In this document: piece by piece, positions 20,701 to 32,416 of the stretch
How the letters are laid out: each line of letters begins with the position of its first letter
Position numbering within the stretch: position 1 is the stretch's first letter
Origin: Setomelanomma holmii
Lineage: Eukaryota > Ascomycota > Dothideomycetes > Pleosporales > Phaeosphaeriaceae
Assembly: GCA_010015745.1 (NCBI GenBank)
Contig: ML978166.1
Coordinates: forward strand, 248,001 to 312,000
Direction: 5' to 3'
DNA length: 64,000 bases
The notes under the pieces: model-generated
Seen by the model: the letters and a program-made list of their open reading frames with translations, nothing else
Database searches by the model: none
What the model was told of the DNA's origin: nothing
Program-made: the position numbers and the translations under genes

Positions 20701-22509
20701 ACATCGGATAGCTTCTCGAAGCAGCGGAACTGTCTGATCATCGCTGAGCAGTGTGGGCACGGAGCTTCCTGCGCGACATTGCCATGGTTCGACTCGTGAC
20801 GCTCATGCGCAATTTTACATGTTTGAACATGTTCGCAGATGACCGTGCCGCACATGTAACTCTCTCCGCGCAAGAAGCAAGTATGCCCGAAATGATTGAA
20901 CAGGTCGGACAGAAGGCGCCGAGGTCATCCATTCGACCAGGCTGCCGTTCGTGTCATCTGTCTCGCGTTAAGGCCCGCACACCAGGTTCTTTCCCGCGCT
21001 GGTTCTCTTGGGCATTGGCCATTATGCCGAGAATCTGCCTGAAGGGGCGCATGGCGCGTGCTACCCACTTGTCGAGAACGGCAGGTATAGCTCTATTCGG
21101 TACCATCTCCAAAGCATAAGGTTCTTCTAGAAAAGCAGCGGAACGCGAGCATAATCAAACTGACACTAGGCAGCCATGACACAACAAAGCAAGGTTAGTC
21201 ATGCGTATGCGTTGTTTCAAGATGCGAGGTGGGAAAGAAGGTTTTCAGCCTTGCGGCCGAAGGTTCGAAGAAATCTCCTTGAACGGACGGGAACGGAGGG
21301 AACAGGGTGCTTGCAATGGTGGGATCTGCCGCACCATGGTATCGATAGCACACCACTTTTCTGGACGCCGAACGCTGGTGATCCATTTAATCTGCTTTTA
21401 GTGGGGTGCAACGGGTCGTGAACTGGTGTCTGCGCTGTCAATGACATAGCGTTCTAAATAAATCAGGGATGGTTCGCGGATGCAGCAAGTTCATGCAGCC
21501 CAAGCCCCTCCATCTCGGCCCTACCATTTCTTTTCGCAATGAGGCGTCCGCGTGAGGCTGTGCTAGTTGACAACGCACTCTACACCACCATTTGGCTGCT
21601 TGTCTAAAAATCTGGTAGAGCGGTGACAGCACAACCCGCAGAGGAGCCACGTAGTCGCGCTTTTGACCGACTTGAATGCAAGCCGCCGCTTGGTACGTCA
21701 TTAGCGATGGTCTGGGGTAGACGAACTGCGTAGCCGGTGGGACTTTTCCTGGCATAGACTGCCGTGTTGTTCACCGCCACGGACATGAGCATGGGATGCT
21801 TGACTTTGGTCTGGCGAGAAGTTTTGCGAGTTGGGTGAGTAACTCAGTAGAGAGGCTTTGGTGTTCGGAGATGAACGATGTTGTATTCTACGGGAGGTGT
21901 CCTAGCCATGCTGGCCTCCAGGATAGCTATGCGTTGGCGCAAATGCTGAATCGCTATGACGCGGAAGGAAAGTTCTATAGTGGTGTGAATAATGAAGATA
22001 TCGACAGGCTGATGCTTGGTGGAAACTACAAAGTAACACAATGATATCCTCGCCACGCTATGCCGCTCGTGCTTATGATGAGATGGTAGTAGCAAATGAA
22101 ACGCTGCTGAAAATGCACAATCGTTACCGCATCAGTGGTGTATATGACAAGTAAAAAGTGATAGGACAATGGGAATCCAACAAATCCAACGCTATGATCT
22201 TGTGTGCTGAACGATGCAAAAAAAAAAAAGAGTTCAAAGCAGATAATGACCCGACCCACGCTAAATGTCACAATCATGCCGCTTGGTGCTTATGATGCGT
22301 GAGATGGCCTCTTCCAATGCAGTCCAAAAGGAGTTGTCGTTAATCTGGTTGTTGAATGCCATATCTTTCTTGATTATTCCCATGCTTGTTCGGTACCCGC
22401 CCGATATGTGTAAAGTCCACCTCTTTCTGATATCCTCAATCTTCTTCCACACGCACGTTAACTATGCGTTCTTACGATTCGGTGCTTGGCCTGACACGGC
22501 ATCGACGGT
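17701..22509. other. Gene-poor stretch of 4.8 kb
   Basis: No protein recognised on either strand. Two longer open frames were examined (18514-19200 plus; 20106-20873 minus). Both have the Ser/Arg/His/Cys-rich, motif-free composition expected of chance frames in GC-balanced DNA. A homopolymer A run lies at about 22218-22229. No terminal repeats or transposase remnants were seen. Non-coding RNA or regulatory DNA cannot be excluded. Confidence 0.5.
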
Positions 22510-24117
22510 TCAGGGGGCCGCAGACGTAGGTGCAGGCGGTGATGGTACGGTAGAGGCTCGCTCGGCTTCTTCGGGCTCCCGTTTCATGCTCTTGACACTT
22601 CCAGTTCCACTGCGCTGTGAAAGTCGGTCCGGGCTCCGAAAGCCTTGACTGCGAGCGTCCAAATCTGGACGTGAGGGACCTGTGTACTCATTGGATCTCC
22701 TTCTCTTCTGATGCGGCTCTACATAGCCAAAGCCCTCACCTTCACGCTTTACACCTTGGTGATCAGGGACTGGCGCAGTTCTGGCGCCACTAACTAGATC
22801 TTCTGCAGTCACTGCGTGGATTTGCGGTAGTGGTTGAGTGAGTTGGGGTGGGACGCTGGCCCTTGATCGAGGGTCTGCCCGTCTGCGACTGAACGAACTG
22901 CTTCTTCGTCGCCCTTGGCTCGATCCACTATCTGTTCGCTGGTGGTAGCCATGCATTGGGCCTTGAGGTATTGGTGGTGGCGGTGGATGATGCTGCGGAG
23001 GGGCCAGAGGCGGATTAGGCATCAGTTGAGCGGCGTTCGCAGCTGTGAAGCCATGGGGAGCCGGAGCTGGTACGACTGGCACCTGTGAGGGTGAGCTGAG
23101 CCCCGCGGCGGTCGCTGAAGGGTGAAGCTGAAAGACAGGGGCATTGGCGCGTGCACTCATTTCCTGTTCTCCCAACTGCCAGTGCATAGACTCAGCCGAG
23201 CGCCATGGTATGCCCATCTCGGTGGCTACTTTCTGCCACATTTGATCTTTGAATCTGTTCGCAAATCAGCTTTAGCCCTGAGAAACAATAATGCACGTCT
23301 CGTACACGCAACACAGGCAGAGTGGGTAGATTGTGACCAAAAGAGCGCAATCCAAAGCAATCAGGGAGGTGAAGGCGATGGACCGAAAGTGATGCATATC
23401 CATGCGCAGTGCTTGCCACAAGACGAGTCATCGTACATACCGAGCATAGAGTCTGGCAAGCTTGTTCTTCTTCTCTTCGTCCCAGATCGCGCGCTTCTCG
23501 AGATAGTTCTGGTAACGCAAGCGGCAGGAGATAGAGCTACGACCAGGTAGGCGCTTAGCAATGTCGTCCCATTTCATTCCCTGGCCTCGGAGCTCAATGG
23601 TGAGGTTATCTTCTTCTGGGGTCCACTTGGATTGCTTCTTAGCTGGACTCTCTTCTGGAAGCGGTGTCTGCGAAGCCTGTCTCTTGAGTGCCTGTGGAGG
23701 AGAGCCATTGGTTCCTGGGGGACCATGAGGGATGCCCACTTGGCTAGGATGACCTGCGTAGAGCGGTCGAAACTGGGGATGCGGCGTAGGATCCGGATGT
23801 CGTTGAAGCTCCGAAATCGCAGGCAGGACGGGTCCCCCTAGCATGGGTCCAGGTCCTAGAGGTCCTGAAGATGTCGGTGCCTGCCCGGGATAGGCAGAAG
23901 TTGGACCATAAGGAGGGGGCGCCGCATATGCGGGAGACCCCGTCGCGTACGCTGGAGATGCTCCGTGTGCTGGAGACTGCGTGTAAGCAGAAGGAGCAGT
24001 TGTGTATGCTCTTGTTGCTGCGGTGGAGTTGGATGTCACCGACGCCGAGCTCTTCTTGCTCGCGGGAGACTCGGAGCCCCGCGGCTCGAGGAGTAGATTG
24101 ATATCCACGATAGGCAA
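22510..24117 (-). CDS. Two-repeat Myb/SANT DNA-binding protein
   Basis: Exon complement(23441..24117) is joined over a 186-nt intron (23255-23440) to complement(22510..23254). The splice restores KLARLYARFKDQMWQKV. It contains two Myb/SANT repeats. The first is SKWTPEEDNLTIELRGQG, KWDDIAKRLPGRSSISCRLRYQNYL; the second runs IWDEEKKNKLARLYARF, MWQKVATEMG, WRSAESMHWQLG. Flanks are Pro/Ala/Ser-rich and disordered. The tail has RRRSSSFSRRRA and several basic KRRR clusters that may be nuclear signals. It is a probable transcription regulator; its target genes are unknown. The 5' end is uncertain: the frame at 24117 begins with TTG, not ATG, and stays open upstream to about 24285 without any ATG, so a further 5' exon or a non-AUG start is needed. 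Confidence 0.8.
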
Positions 24118-27100
24118 CGAGGACCAGCACTGAGCCAGCCCATAAGTTGACGGGGGAATCTGAGTTCTTCCTACACCACCAACACTTAGGAGCTTCTCAA
24201 GGAAGCAGGAGTTCCAAAGGCAAGTGGCGAGTCCCTTCCAAGATAGTATGGCGACAGACAGTATGCACTTCGTTTATACTTGAGTGCAGTTGTCGAACTT
24301 CGCAGTGGGCTCTGTTGGATGGACTGAGTTGGATCCGGGGTTGACTGTTGTGATGAGGCCTGAGGAGTCGAGGAGGTACGACGAGGAGCAGCAGATGTTG
24401 GCAACTCAGGTGTGGCGTTGGGCTTGGGCAAGCAGAACTCGGTAAGGTCGATGGGCCGCAAGAAGCCAGTAAGTGGTACGTTTGGCGAAGTAATTGTTTT
24501 GATGCACAACAACAGGAAAGCGCTGCGAGAATCAATAATCGCGTTGCTGATTTGTGAGACGGAACGGACGAAGACGATCGTGAGGTGATTGAAGTCGAAT
24601 AGAGCTAAGTGTGCCGGTGATGTTCACAGTCCACCACTGGCGAGGTACTTTGGCGTTATCACGTTGTGAGTGGTTGCCCGACTCGAGCTATTTGCAGGGC
24701 CGCAGGACAGGGTTCTTGAAACAGGTCAACCAATGGGTCGATCAATGACAAGCGTGCTGAGCCACTGACTTTGCAGAAGAGCCGAGTGATGTATGAAGAC
24801 GTCGTGTTGAGGATGGTAGATGCGGCCAGGCGAGAGCGGAGAATAGGGTCTCAGGTACTTGATAGCATGGATGTATGAATAGAGAGACTTAGCGCGCACA
24901 TGTAATACTAGCAGCCATGCATTCCTTGAACCTGGCCCATGTGCCGCCTCATTACTGTGGTACCTCCGCGGTAGGGATCCGGGGGCTTGGGATTAGGACG
25001 TTCCCTTTTGCGTTTCTGACTTGACGCGGACTACTTCGGCGCTTTACGCTTCCTCGACTCGTGCTGGCGGGGCGCCACATTGACGACCCACAGACCACAT
25101 CGAGGCAGCATAGCTGATCTGATCTCAGGAAGCATGTTTGCCGGGAGCTTAGCGAGGAGCCAAAAGAAACGCCCAGAGAGCCCAAATTACTAACGTTAGC
25201 CTGCGACAAAAAGCAGATGCCTCCGACGGCTTCCAAGCACGAAGTTCTGCCGATGACGTGTCCCTCACTTCAGAGCATTATTTACTCTTAGGAGTCGGAA
25301 AGCCCTTTATTATTGCTTCATATTGAGTTCCTCGCACGTCAAGGCCCCATTTGCTGCCCTTTCTTTTTGATCAGGCCTCAATGCGCCCTAAGACGGGGCT
25401 GCGGCGCCAACACTATTCGGCAATGGCAGGGGAGCTGTCATGATCATCGTCAAGTCCGCTCACAACCATTGCTCAATCGAGGCTGTTAGTAAAGGCAGCG
25501 AATCAGGGACACAGAGAGCGGTGAACAGCTCCAGGGATTCGCTGAACGTATCTTCCTAGGCCCGGGTTCGGATGGTCAAAAGCGCGATGACCTGGCGTCG
25601 CGGCGAACAAGATCTGCACTATCCTTCGCCCTGCCCTACGGGTTACTTTACGCCAGGAGGGTCGCTACCGAACGTAGCTTTGCGAACGCTGACTTCATCA
25701 TGGCGGTGCAGATGGTGATGTGTTCAAGCCAAAACCTTGAACACGTCAAGACAACACCCTGTCCCAGTATTTCGAGTGCTCGTGGTTGGTCTCTCCATCA
25801 ACTGCGGGCGCCCATCTCCATCGCTTTCCACGCCAGCCTCCATCTTGAGCAGAGAGGCGGTGAACTGCGGTGAAGAAGCCGAGCAATGCCCGTGACGTCT
25901 AGTTCGTAAAGGCGCAGAAAAAATACGCAGCAACACTCGCGATCCGTAGGCTTTAAGGCATAGCCCCGGCCTCACCCGTTAGCCATCATCGACTTGTGCC
26001 ACCCCAACACGTGAGACACCGCTGGAGCGTACTGCGGCGGTGCTGCTGTGCTGTCTTGTGTGCAGGGGCCACGTTTTTATCGTCGTCCAGCGTTATGCTC
26101 ACAGCACGCCAACGCCAGCTCATCCTGGGAGGCGCCTCTGGCCCTCTGCGCCTTCCTCCAGCAACAGCAGCAACAAGCCGGGCAAGCCGGATGGACGATT
26201 GCATCACGGTCATTAGAAGGGCAGGGTTCACAATGATATCCATTAGGCGGTGAGGGTGCCCAAGGCCGCTCGCGCGTTGGTCGAAGTTCAACTTGAGGTC
26301 GAGATGGGCGTTCGGTCCCAATTTCTTAAACGCCCGACGTGCATTAGGCCGGCAGCGAACGAACAGTGGTCCTGTGCGTTCTCCACGCCAAATAAAAGGG
26401 CATCGTCGGCGGCTGGTCGAGGAATGATGAAGGACTCCCCACAGACTATTTTGCAATCTGTGTGTGGCACCTGATGCGAACGTGACTGAGCACACTCACA
26501 CTACGCCCTGACCATAGCAGGATGCGACATTGCGACGAACCGTCTGGCACGCCGCCAGCTGCTGAATCGGGAGCCAAAAATTGCGGTCGATTCTGCGTGT
26601 TGTACAGCCTGCACGCCTCCCAACGTCTGCTGGATATCCCGGTGGCTAACCATATTGAGCTTGTGTTGCCAACTCACACGGCACCGTTCCATGGTTTTTA
26701 AGTCGGCCAGTTCATCAACTCGTATACGAAGGAACTGCACCCTGGCGTCGTGCTCTGTATTTTTAGAGCCATCGCGTTGCATAATAGAAGCGGTGAGGCC
26801 TCCCCACAGTTGGAGGGAAAATCGACACGCGCAATGTCAGTGTCGACCATCAAGGGCCGGCGGCGCTTGGTGGAAGCGCCTGCTGCTCATGCGTGTTTGA
26901 TTCATGCCGCAAGCAGATGGGAAGATTGCGGCTCGGACTAAAGTAGTCTCCATGCATGTTTGTGCCGAACGGCGCGCATCGCGAGCAATATCCCCAAAGT
27001 CTTGGCTGACGACGATGGAGTTTCGAGAGAGCACTGCAGGGAGCTCGAGCCGGCCGCCACTGGTTGGATTGCGCAGGCAACTGAACTCGAAACATGCCCA

Positions 27101-27573
27101 AGTCCGTCCGCCCACGAACGCGATGCTGCCAGCACATGTGCGTGGGGTTTGCTCCCCCATTTCCACGGCGCAGAGCGCGAGAAGAGCGCGTGGGGTGGTG
27201 GTGGTGCTGCTGCTGCACCCCTCTTATGCGTTGTTCTGAGACATTCATTGAGGTCAAACCATTAGCTTGGCAGCTTCGCTTCAGATGCCTAAAAGGTAGT
27301 GCAGAAATCTCCGCGTAGCGCTCGAATACTTCTCGATTTTCATACACCATCCCACGTCGCGCCCGCATACAGCTCAAGTCACGAGGTCATCTTTCGACAA
27401 GTCATCGTTGGAGAACGCGAGTTCCTCGCGCCAGGCCTTCTGCACGCGCCACCCTATTGCATCTTCACCTTCTGGAATCCACCAACACCACGCCCTACTT
27501 CCTTCTGCTCTATTTTTGCCGGCCCGCCCTTACCCCCACAGGATCCCAGGTCTCCAGGCTGCCTGACGCCGAT
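24118..27573. other. Gene-poor stretch of 3.5 kb
   Basis: The first 400 bp may hold a missing 5' exon or leader of the Myb gene. A minus-strand Pro/Ser/Thr-rich frame at 24186-24512 is a candidate, but I cannot splice it in frame. No other gene is supported. Open frames at 25986-26495 and 26850-27377 (minus) lack any recognisable motif. Confidence 0.45.
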
Positions 27574-29957
27574 ATGTCCCTCCAGAGCCTGGCAGACGTG
27601 CCTCTCATCATCAGCTCGCAAAATTCGTCTTCCGAACGCCGCATCTCGCCATCGTGGACTATTGCGCATCTCAAATCGCGCCTCGAGCCCATCACTGGAG
27701 TACCCGCAGGTAGCCAGCAGCTGTCTCTGCGCGTTGCCTCTCAGGATGCGATCCCCATCACGGCAGCTGACGAGGACCAAGCGCGTCTGGCCAGTTTCCC
27801 TCTGCAACCATATGCGGAAATAAACGTAAGTGCTTCACCACTTCTCTTATTGCTCAGATATACCAGCCCTGTCCTTGAGCTCTGCTGCAATTCCATCCTC
27901 TCACCACCTGCCACATCTTCCTTGCAGTCCAGCTCTGCAGTCCCTGACTGCTACTATGGAGCTGTCTCCGGTGCTCCAGTACATGCCTTGCTTTTTGACT
28001 TCATTCGTTGCCTTGGTCGTGTTGTGAGGCTGTCAGCCCCAGCTTGTATTGTTACGTGCATGCCCCGCACCAACCATCGACACCTCCTACCCACTCCATG
28101 AGCACTGCACCGAAGTCCATACCCTGCAACACTTGGCGCTACGCCATAGACGTGGGAGGATCTTCTTCTTCGGTTCACTCGCCGTTACAAGCACGTGCGG
28201 GAGCTTCTGGCATGCAGCCTTGTCTCATGGCTGCTCGAATTCTGCCATTGCCCCTGCTCACATTCCTTTTCTTCGGTCACGTAGCCTCATTCGCTCCATC
28301 TTTCTTCCCTTTGTGGTTCTCAGTGCATCGTCGAGAAACCTAGAGCAGTCTTGTCATTGCCAAATGAACAAACAGTTGCTCGGAAACATGGTTCTTGTCT
28401 AACATCCTTGTCCTAGGTGGTCGACACACGTCCACCGGCTGCACGGACAGACTTCAGTGACCTTTCTGCGGTGGACAAGTACACCATGCCGACCACGGAT
28501 TATGAGACTCGGACGGACAGTGTTCTTGCCTGGAAAAAGGCCCAGAAACTAGGTCGTTTCGATCCGAATGCACCAAGCATCGAACAACAGAAGATCCTAG
28601 CCTCACAACGGGAAATTGAAGAAAGAGGTAAGCCTTGCTTGTCTTTGATGTACGCGTCAGATTACTCGTACGATTGTGGCCACCCCAACACGAGTAAAAG
28701 CAAAATTGAGTATGCAGATTCTGCGGGTACGAGCGCAAGTAGAGCGGTTGCCTGAAAGTAATCATGGCGCCGCGGCATGAGGTGCTTCAGGCGGTGCCTA
28801 AAATGGATAGCCGCATGCTGATGCGCCCGTGACTTGATTGCTATACCACCACCGCAACCGCCTGGAGTATGTCGGTCTCGATCATCAATCTGCGTCAAAC
28901 GCGGAGCGCTTGACGTTGACTCAGATTGGTCGCGACCGCAACAGGAATCTCCGTCAGATACCGCGCACTACTCAATGGGCCAGCTTGCACCTCTCTGCGA
29001 TGACTTTTGGCGAGGTTTACACCCGTTCAACATGAGCAGGATGATCATAACACACTTCGATGTCATCAGAGGTTCTCGATTGTCGCAGGACTTTGCTCTG
29101 CTTCTTTGCACAGACTCTCGTCGCTGCAACAGTGCTATCGCTCAATCATTGCGATTCCCTGTGAACTCGAAAAGCTGCTCACTCGCATCAAACCAGAGGA
29201 TCCATAACGCAGAACGGTGATCTTTGCCATCAGCCGCAGCTTCATGTTCGAGCACAGGTCCAACAAAGCGCAATGCCATTGCTCAACACAATTGCGGTGT
29301 AAGATGTGGGCGCGGCACATTATGGTAGCCAACCTACAAGCAGACGGTCCACACTTGGATATCGTCGACCGTCAACGGTCTGGCTGTGTTTTAGATCCGC
29401 GCATCATCGTCTCGCTACTGTCGATCATGGAGCTGTGCTGCATCATCTGTTGCAGGCCGCGATCCGCCTCAATCGATGGCGAGCGGCTATCCATGTGATT
29501 GGCATGCAGCGCGCACGTCCTGACACCGCATTCTCACAACGGCATATTGTCACTGGCTCTGTGCTCGCCTAACCTCACCAATCGTCATGACTCTCGCCTG
29601 TTGGGCGCGCCTACATTCTCGTCTACTGATATTGATCATCGGCTTAACAAACTTACCGATCTGAGACTAACATGAACAACAGGTCTATCGCTCTCTGGCC
29701 GTGTGCGCCTTCTCCCCGAGTCGGACGTTCGCAGAGGCACTGTCTCATACATTGGTGCAGTGCCCGAGATCCCAGGCATCGGCTTCTGGATTGGCATAAC
29801 CTTGGATGAGCCTACGGGCAAGAATGATGGATCGGTTAAGGGGAAGCGATACTTTAAATGTGGCAATAACTGCGGTGTTTTCGTTCGGCCTGAGCGATGT
29901 GAGGCTGGTGACTTCCCAGCTCTAGACCTAGGCGATGAAGACATGGAGGAGTTGTGA
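27574..29957 (+). CDS. alp11: Tubulin-folding cofactor B (Alp11/TBCB), UBL + CAP-Gly
   Basis: join(27574..27825, 28417..28630, 29683..29957) closes at 246 residues, normal for the family. TBCB captures folded alpha-tubulin on the path to the alpha-beta dimer. Residues 1-84 are a ubiquitin-like domain. The middle has DLSAVDKYTMPTTDYETRTDSVLAW and a charged coiled segment. The last 90 residues are a CAP-Gly domain (GRVRLLPESDVRRGTVSYIG, GFWIGITLDEPTGKNDGSVKG, YFKC), ending in the acidic DEDMEEL tail typical of TBCB. Intron 1 is 591 nt and intron 2 is 1,052 nt, very large beside the usual 50 nt here. The spliced protein has no internal gap against the family, so both are introns rather than missed exons; donors GTAAGT and GTAAGC and acceptors CCTAG and AACAG are normal. 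Confidence 0.94.
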
Positions 29958-30278
29958 CGCGGAACTGTGTCGATATGTCTTCGTAGAGCAACACAAGAGA
30001 GTGTAGCGATAGCTGAATATGCTAAAGACGACAGCTGTCCCACCAATAATCATGAAGACATTTTCACGGCCGGAGACGATCGAGCAGCATCAGGAGGAAA
30101 CACTATGTACATATGGTTGTCGTAGCCTCGATGACGAAAGATCCATCATGCGACTTTAGCAGCTGGTATAGTGATTGCCATACATACAAGCACACAAGCA
30201 AGCAGGACATACCTAAAATGCAACCTCACTGCCTTCCCTTCTCCTAGCATACTGATATTTCTCGCGGAGCACCTCATC
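29958..30278. other. Intergenic between TBCB and RPB11-like gene
   Basis: Short spacer with the TBCB 3' flank and a CT-rich leader before the RPB11-like start. Nothing else seen. Confidence 0.4.
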
Positions 30279-30752
30279 ATGTCTAGGCTAATCATACGCA
30301 ACTCGCGACCAGCTCCACAGATCTATCCCGGCCCTGCAGAAGACAAACCACCTTCGCGTTGGCACCTTGACCTGGACGACGATCAGGAACACATCGAAGA
30401 ATGGAAAGAATCCGAGAACGCATCGACCTTCACCTTCAACAAAGAAGATCATACGCTGGGCAACCTCCTATCGCAGCAGCTGCTCAAGAATCCTTGTGTG
30501 GAATTCGCAGCATACAAGATCCCAAGCCCTCATGACCACTATTTCGACTTCAGGGTTGTGGCGGATGGGACTGAGAGTCCTAAGGGTGTGGTCATCAGAT
30601 GTTGCAGAGACGTCGTGGGAGATCTAGAGACCTTGAAAATCAGTTTCAAAGAGGAGTGGCAAAGGAAGAAAGCAGGCAATGACGTTACGGAAGAGAGGGA
30701 GAAACGCGGAGAATCGGATGAAGGCTATGGTAGCACGCACAAGACGGAATAG
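30279..30752 (+). CDS. rpb11: RPB11-like RNA polymerase subunit
   Basis: Single exon of 157 residues from ATG 30279. The core is the alpha-like dimerisation domain of the RPB11/AC19 family: TFTFNKEDHTLGNLLSQQL at 50-68, then VEFAAYKIPSPH, FDFRVVADG and a helix ending TLKISFKEEW. The FAAY and the C-terminal helix resemble RPB11 (Pol II) more than AC19 (Pol I/III). RPB11 pairs with RPB3 in the assembly platform of RNA polymerase II. The first 48 residues are unusual: instead of the short conserved RPB11 start there is a basic, then acidic segment (DLDDDQEHIEEWKESE). The C-terminal 25 residues are charged and extra. The true start could lie further upstream, or this is a diverged paralogue. Confidence 0.82.
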   Translation: MSRLIIRNSRPAPQIYPGPAEDKPPSRWHLDLDDDQEHIEEWKESENASTFTFNKEDHTLGNLLSQQLLKNPCVEFAAYKIPSPHDHYFDFRVVADGTESPKGVVIRCCRDVVGDLETLKISFKEEWQRKKAGNDVTEEREKRGESDEGYGSTHKTE

Positions 30753-30949
30753 CCTGCAGAATCATCATGAGCATTTTCTTCAGCCTGCCACGGCTCAGCT
30801 CAACATGTCAGTGCTGCGCAAAGGTATACGCGCACTGTACGGAGCCGACTGCGTCCAGAACATAGTTCCCAGAAGATTCTCAATCCTTTGTGCGTTCTGT
30901 TCTGACGACCTAGGCACTTTTGAGGACCTCCAGTACTGTCTCAGCCATT

Positions 30950-31117
30950 ATGGAAAGGTTCAGAACAGCTAACCACGTCGTGTCCAACACCACGAAAGCG
31001 GGTGATGCTTCCATGAACGACGAGAGTATTCATCAACACCAGCTCGATGTGACAGCTCTTCTTGTCGTCGTCATCAACATCTTCGCTCTACTTCACACCT
31101 TCATACAGAGCATGTAA
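30950..31117 (+). CDS. Doubtful small ORF with one membrane segment
   Basis: A 55-codon frame whose C-terminal third is a clear hydrophobic helix (VTALLVVVINIFALLHTFI). I do not recognise it. Directly after it a GTAAAT sequence, a CTGAC branch-like site and an ACAAG acceptor resemble an intron. However, normal splicing does not join it in frame to the frame at 31162-31617; only a non-standard GC donor would. Confidence 0.22.
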   Translation: MERFRTANHVVSNTTKAGDASMNDESIHQHQLDVTALLVVVINIFALLHTFIQSM

Positions 31118-31161
31118 ATTCTATTCCTACCTTAGCTCCAACTGACCACCAACAAGAATAC

Positions 31162-31617
31162 ATGTGCTTCTTTCGCTGCCGAGATAACATCATGAGTCCG
31201 CACAAACCCAACAACAACGAGAGGCAAGACCCCGAACCACTCATCTATCCTGCACCATTTGACTGTAGTCACAAACGCCATCATGCTGAGCCCAACCATG
31301 GACGCACGGGTTCAGGCTTCCAGAGGTCACGACCTATAGCGCGCCCACGACAACAGAGACCAAGCTTCCAGGAAGCCGTTGATCGAGAGAGCGTCGCTGC
31401 GTTTGCGGCAATGAGAGGAAGGCAGCTACTCAGAGGCCCGCCGTCAGATGAGGCGCGCAGACAAGACTCGCGAATCGGCGCTGGTGAGGGGAGGAGAGTG
31501 GCGTTACCTGCGAACGTGGTGCGAAAGGAGCGGGATATCGACAATCACCGCAGGGCAGAAACGAGGAGGGCATTCGAAGTACGAGAGGGCGATGAAGAGG
31601 CTACGCCGACGCATTGA
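31162..31617 (+). CDS. Doubtful hypothetical protein, Arg-rich
   Basis: A 151-codon frame starting MCFFRCRDN, rich in Arg, Glu and Ala, with a PSFQEAVDRESVAAFAAMRG segment that could form a helix. No family recognised. It may be a second exon of the small membrane ORF upstream, or a chance frame. Confidence 0.25.
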   Translation: MCFFRCRDNIMSPHKPNNNERQDPEPLIYPAPFDCSHKRHHAEPNHGRTGSGFQRSRPIARPRQQRPSFQEAVDRESVAAFAAMRGRQLLRGPPSDEARRQDSRIGAGEGRRVALPANVVRKERDIDNHRRAETRRAFEVREGDEEATPTH

Positions 31618-32416
31618 CGGTGTGAGTTTCAGTGAAGATATGCAGGAATTGAGATACGGGATGTTTTTTGAATAGGCAATTATCAGCTGATGTTTGATGA
31701 TCACGAAGAGACTAAGAGTGGGCAATAGCCTTGTTCTACCAAGGTCATCGCAGTTGAGGATCATCATGAAATACGTTTGGACATACTTGAGAGACTCACA
31801 AACATGTTGTTGGGCTCGTGAATTCCCCTCATTCGTCTGCGTTCTGATGCGAAATATGTGCTGTCTCTCTATCAATATGCAAGATGACGGAGGTCACTGT
31901 TAAGCTTTGATGCTGAATAGTAGTCAGTATTGATACCACCACTTCCACTAATACAAGCCCTCACTGCGCACAATTCATGGCTGCTTTGACTCACCTGCAG
32001 AATCATTGAGAATGGTATCGAAGGAATACGAGGTCAATTGATGGAGTTGATGCCAGCGGCTGATCGACAGCGTTCCCTAAAGCGACTTAGCTCAAAACGG
32101 CGCGACGCAATCCCTCATGCAGCTCTGCTCTCACCCACGGCTCTCCCGACGTCAACCATTGATTTGCCCTGCGCACCATCGCAGCGTGCCAAACCCATCA
32201 CAATTCTGCTCTGCAGCTTTCTCAATCGTTGAGGCTTCGCAAAAGTTGCCACGTTACGCGCGTTTTGAGCGGCTGCAGCCAGGCAATTCGTACACAAATA
32301 TTTGGATTGAGTAAAGTGAGTGCCGCCCAATCCGCCACACCCTCATCTCCGCGCTTTGCTGTCAAGCGTCTTCACCTTCACACTAACAGTCATCAAGATC
32401 GCCCGTCGCCTTCACC
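31618..32416. other. Intergenic, promoter side of the Edc4-like gene
   Basis: No supported gene. The last 150 bp are C/T-rich and lead into the ATG at 32417. Confidence 0.4.

Noticed and set aside
20106..20873. 255-codon minus-strand open frame with scattered Cys and His
   Set aside because: The Cys/His spacing fits no zinc-finger pattern, the composition is Ser/Arg/His-rich, and the start is not preceded by any promoter-like leader.
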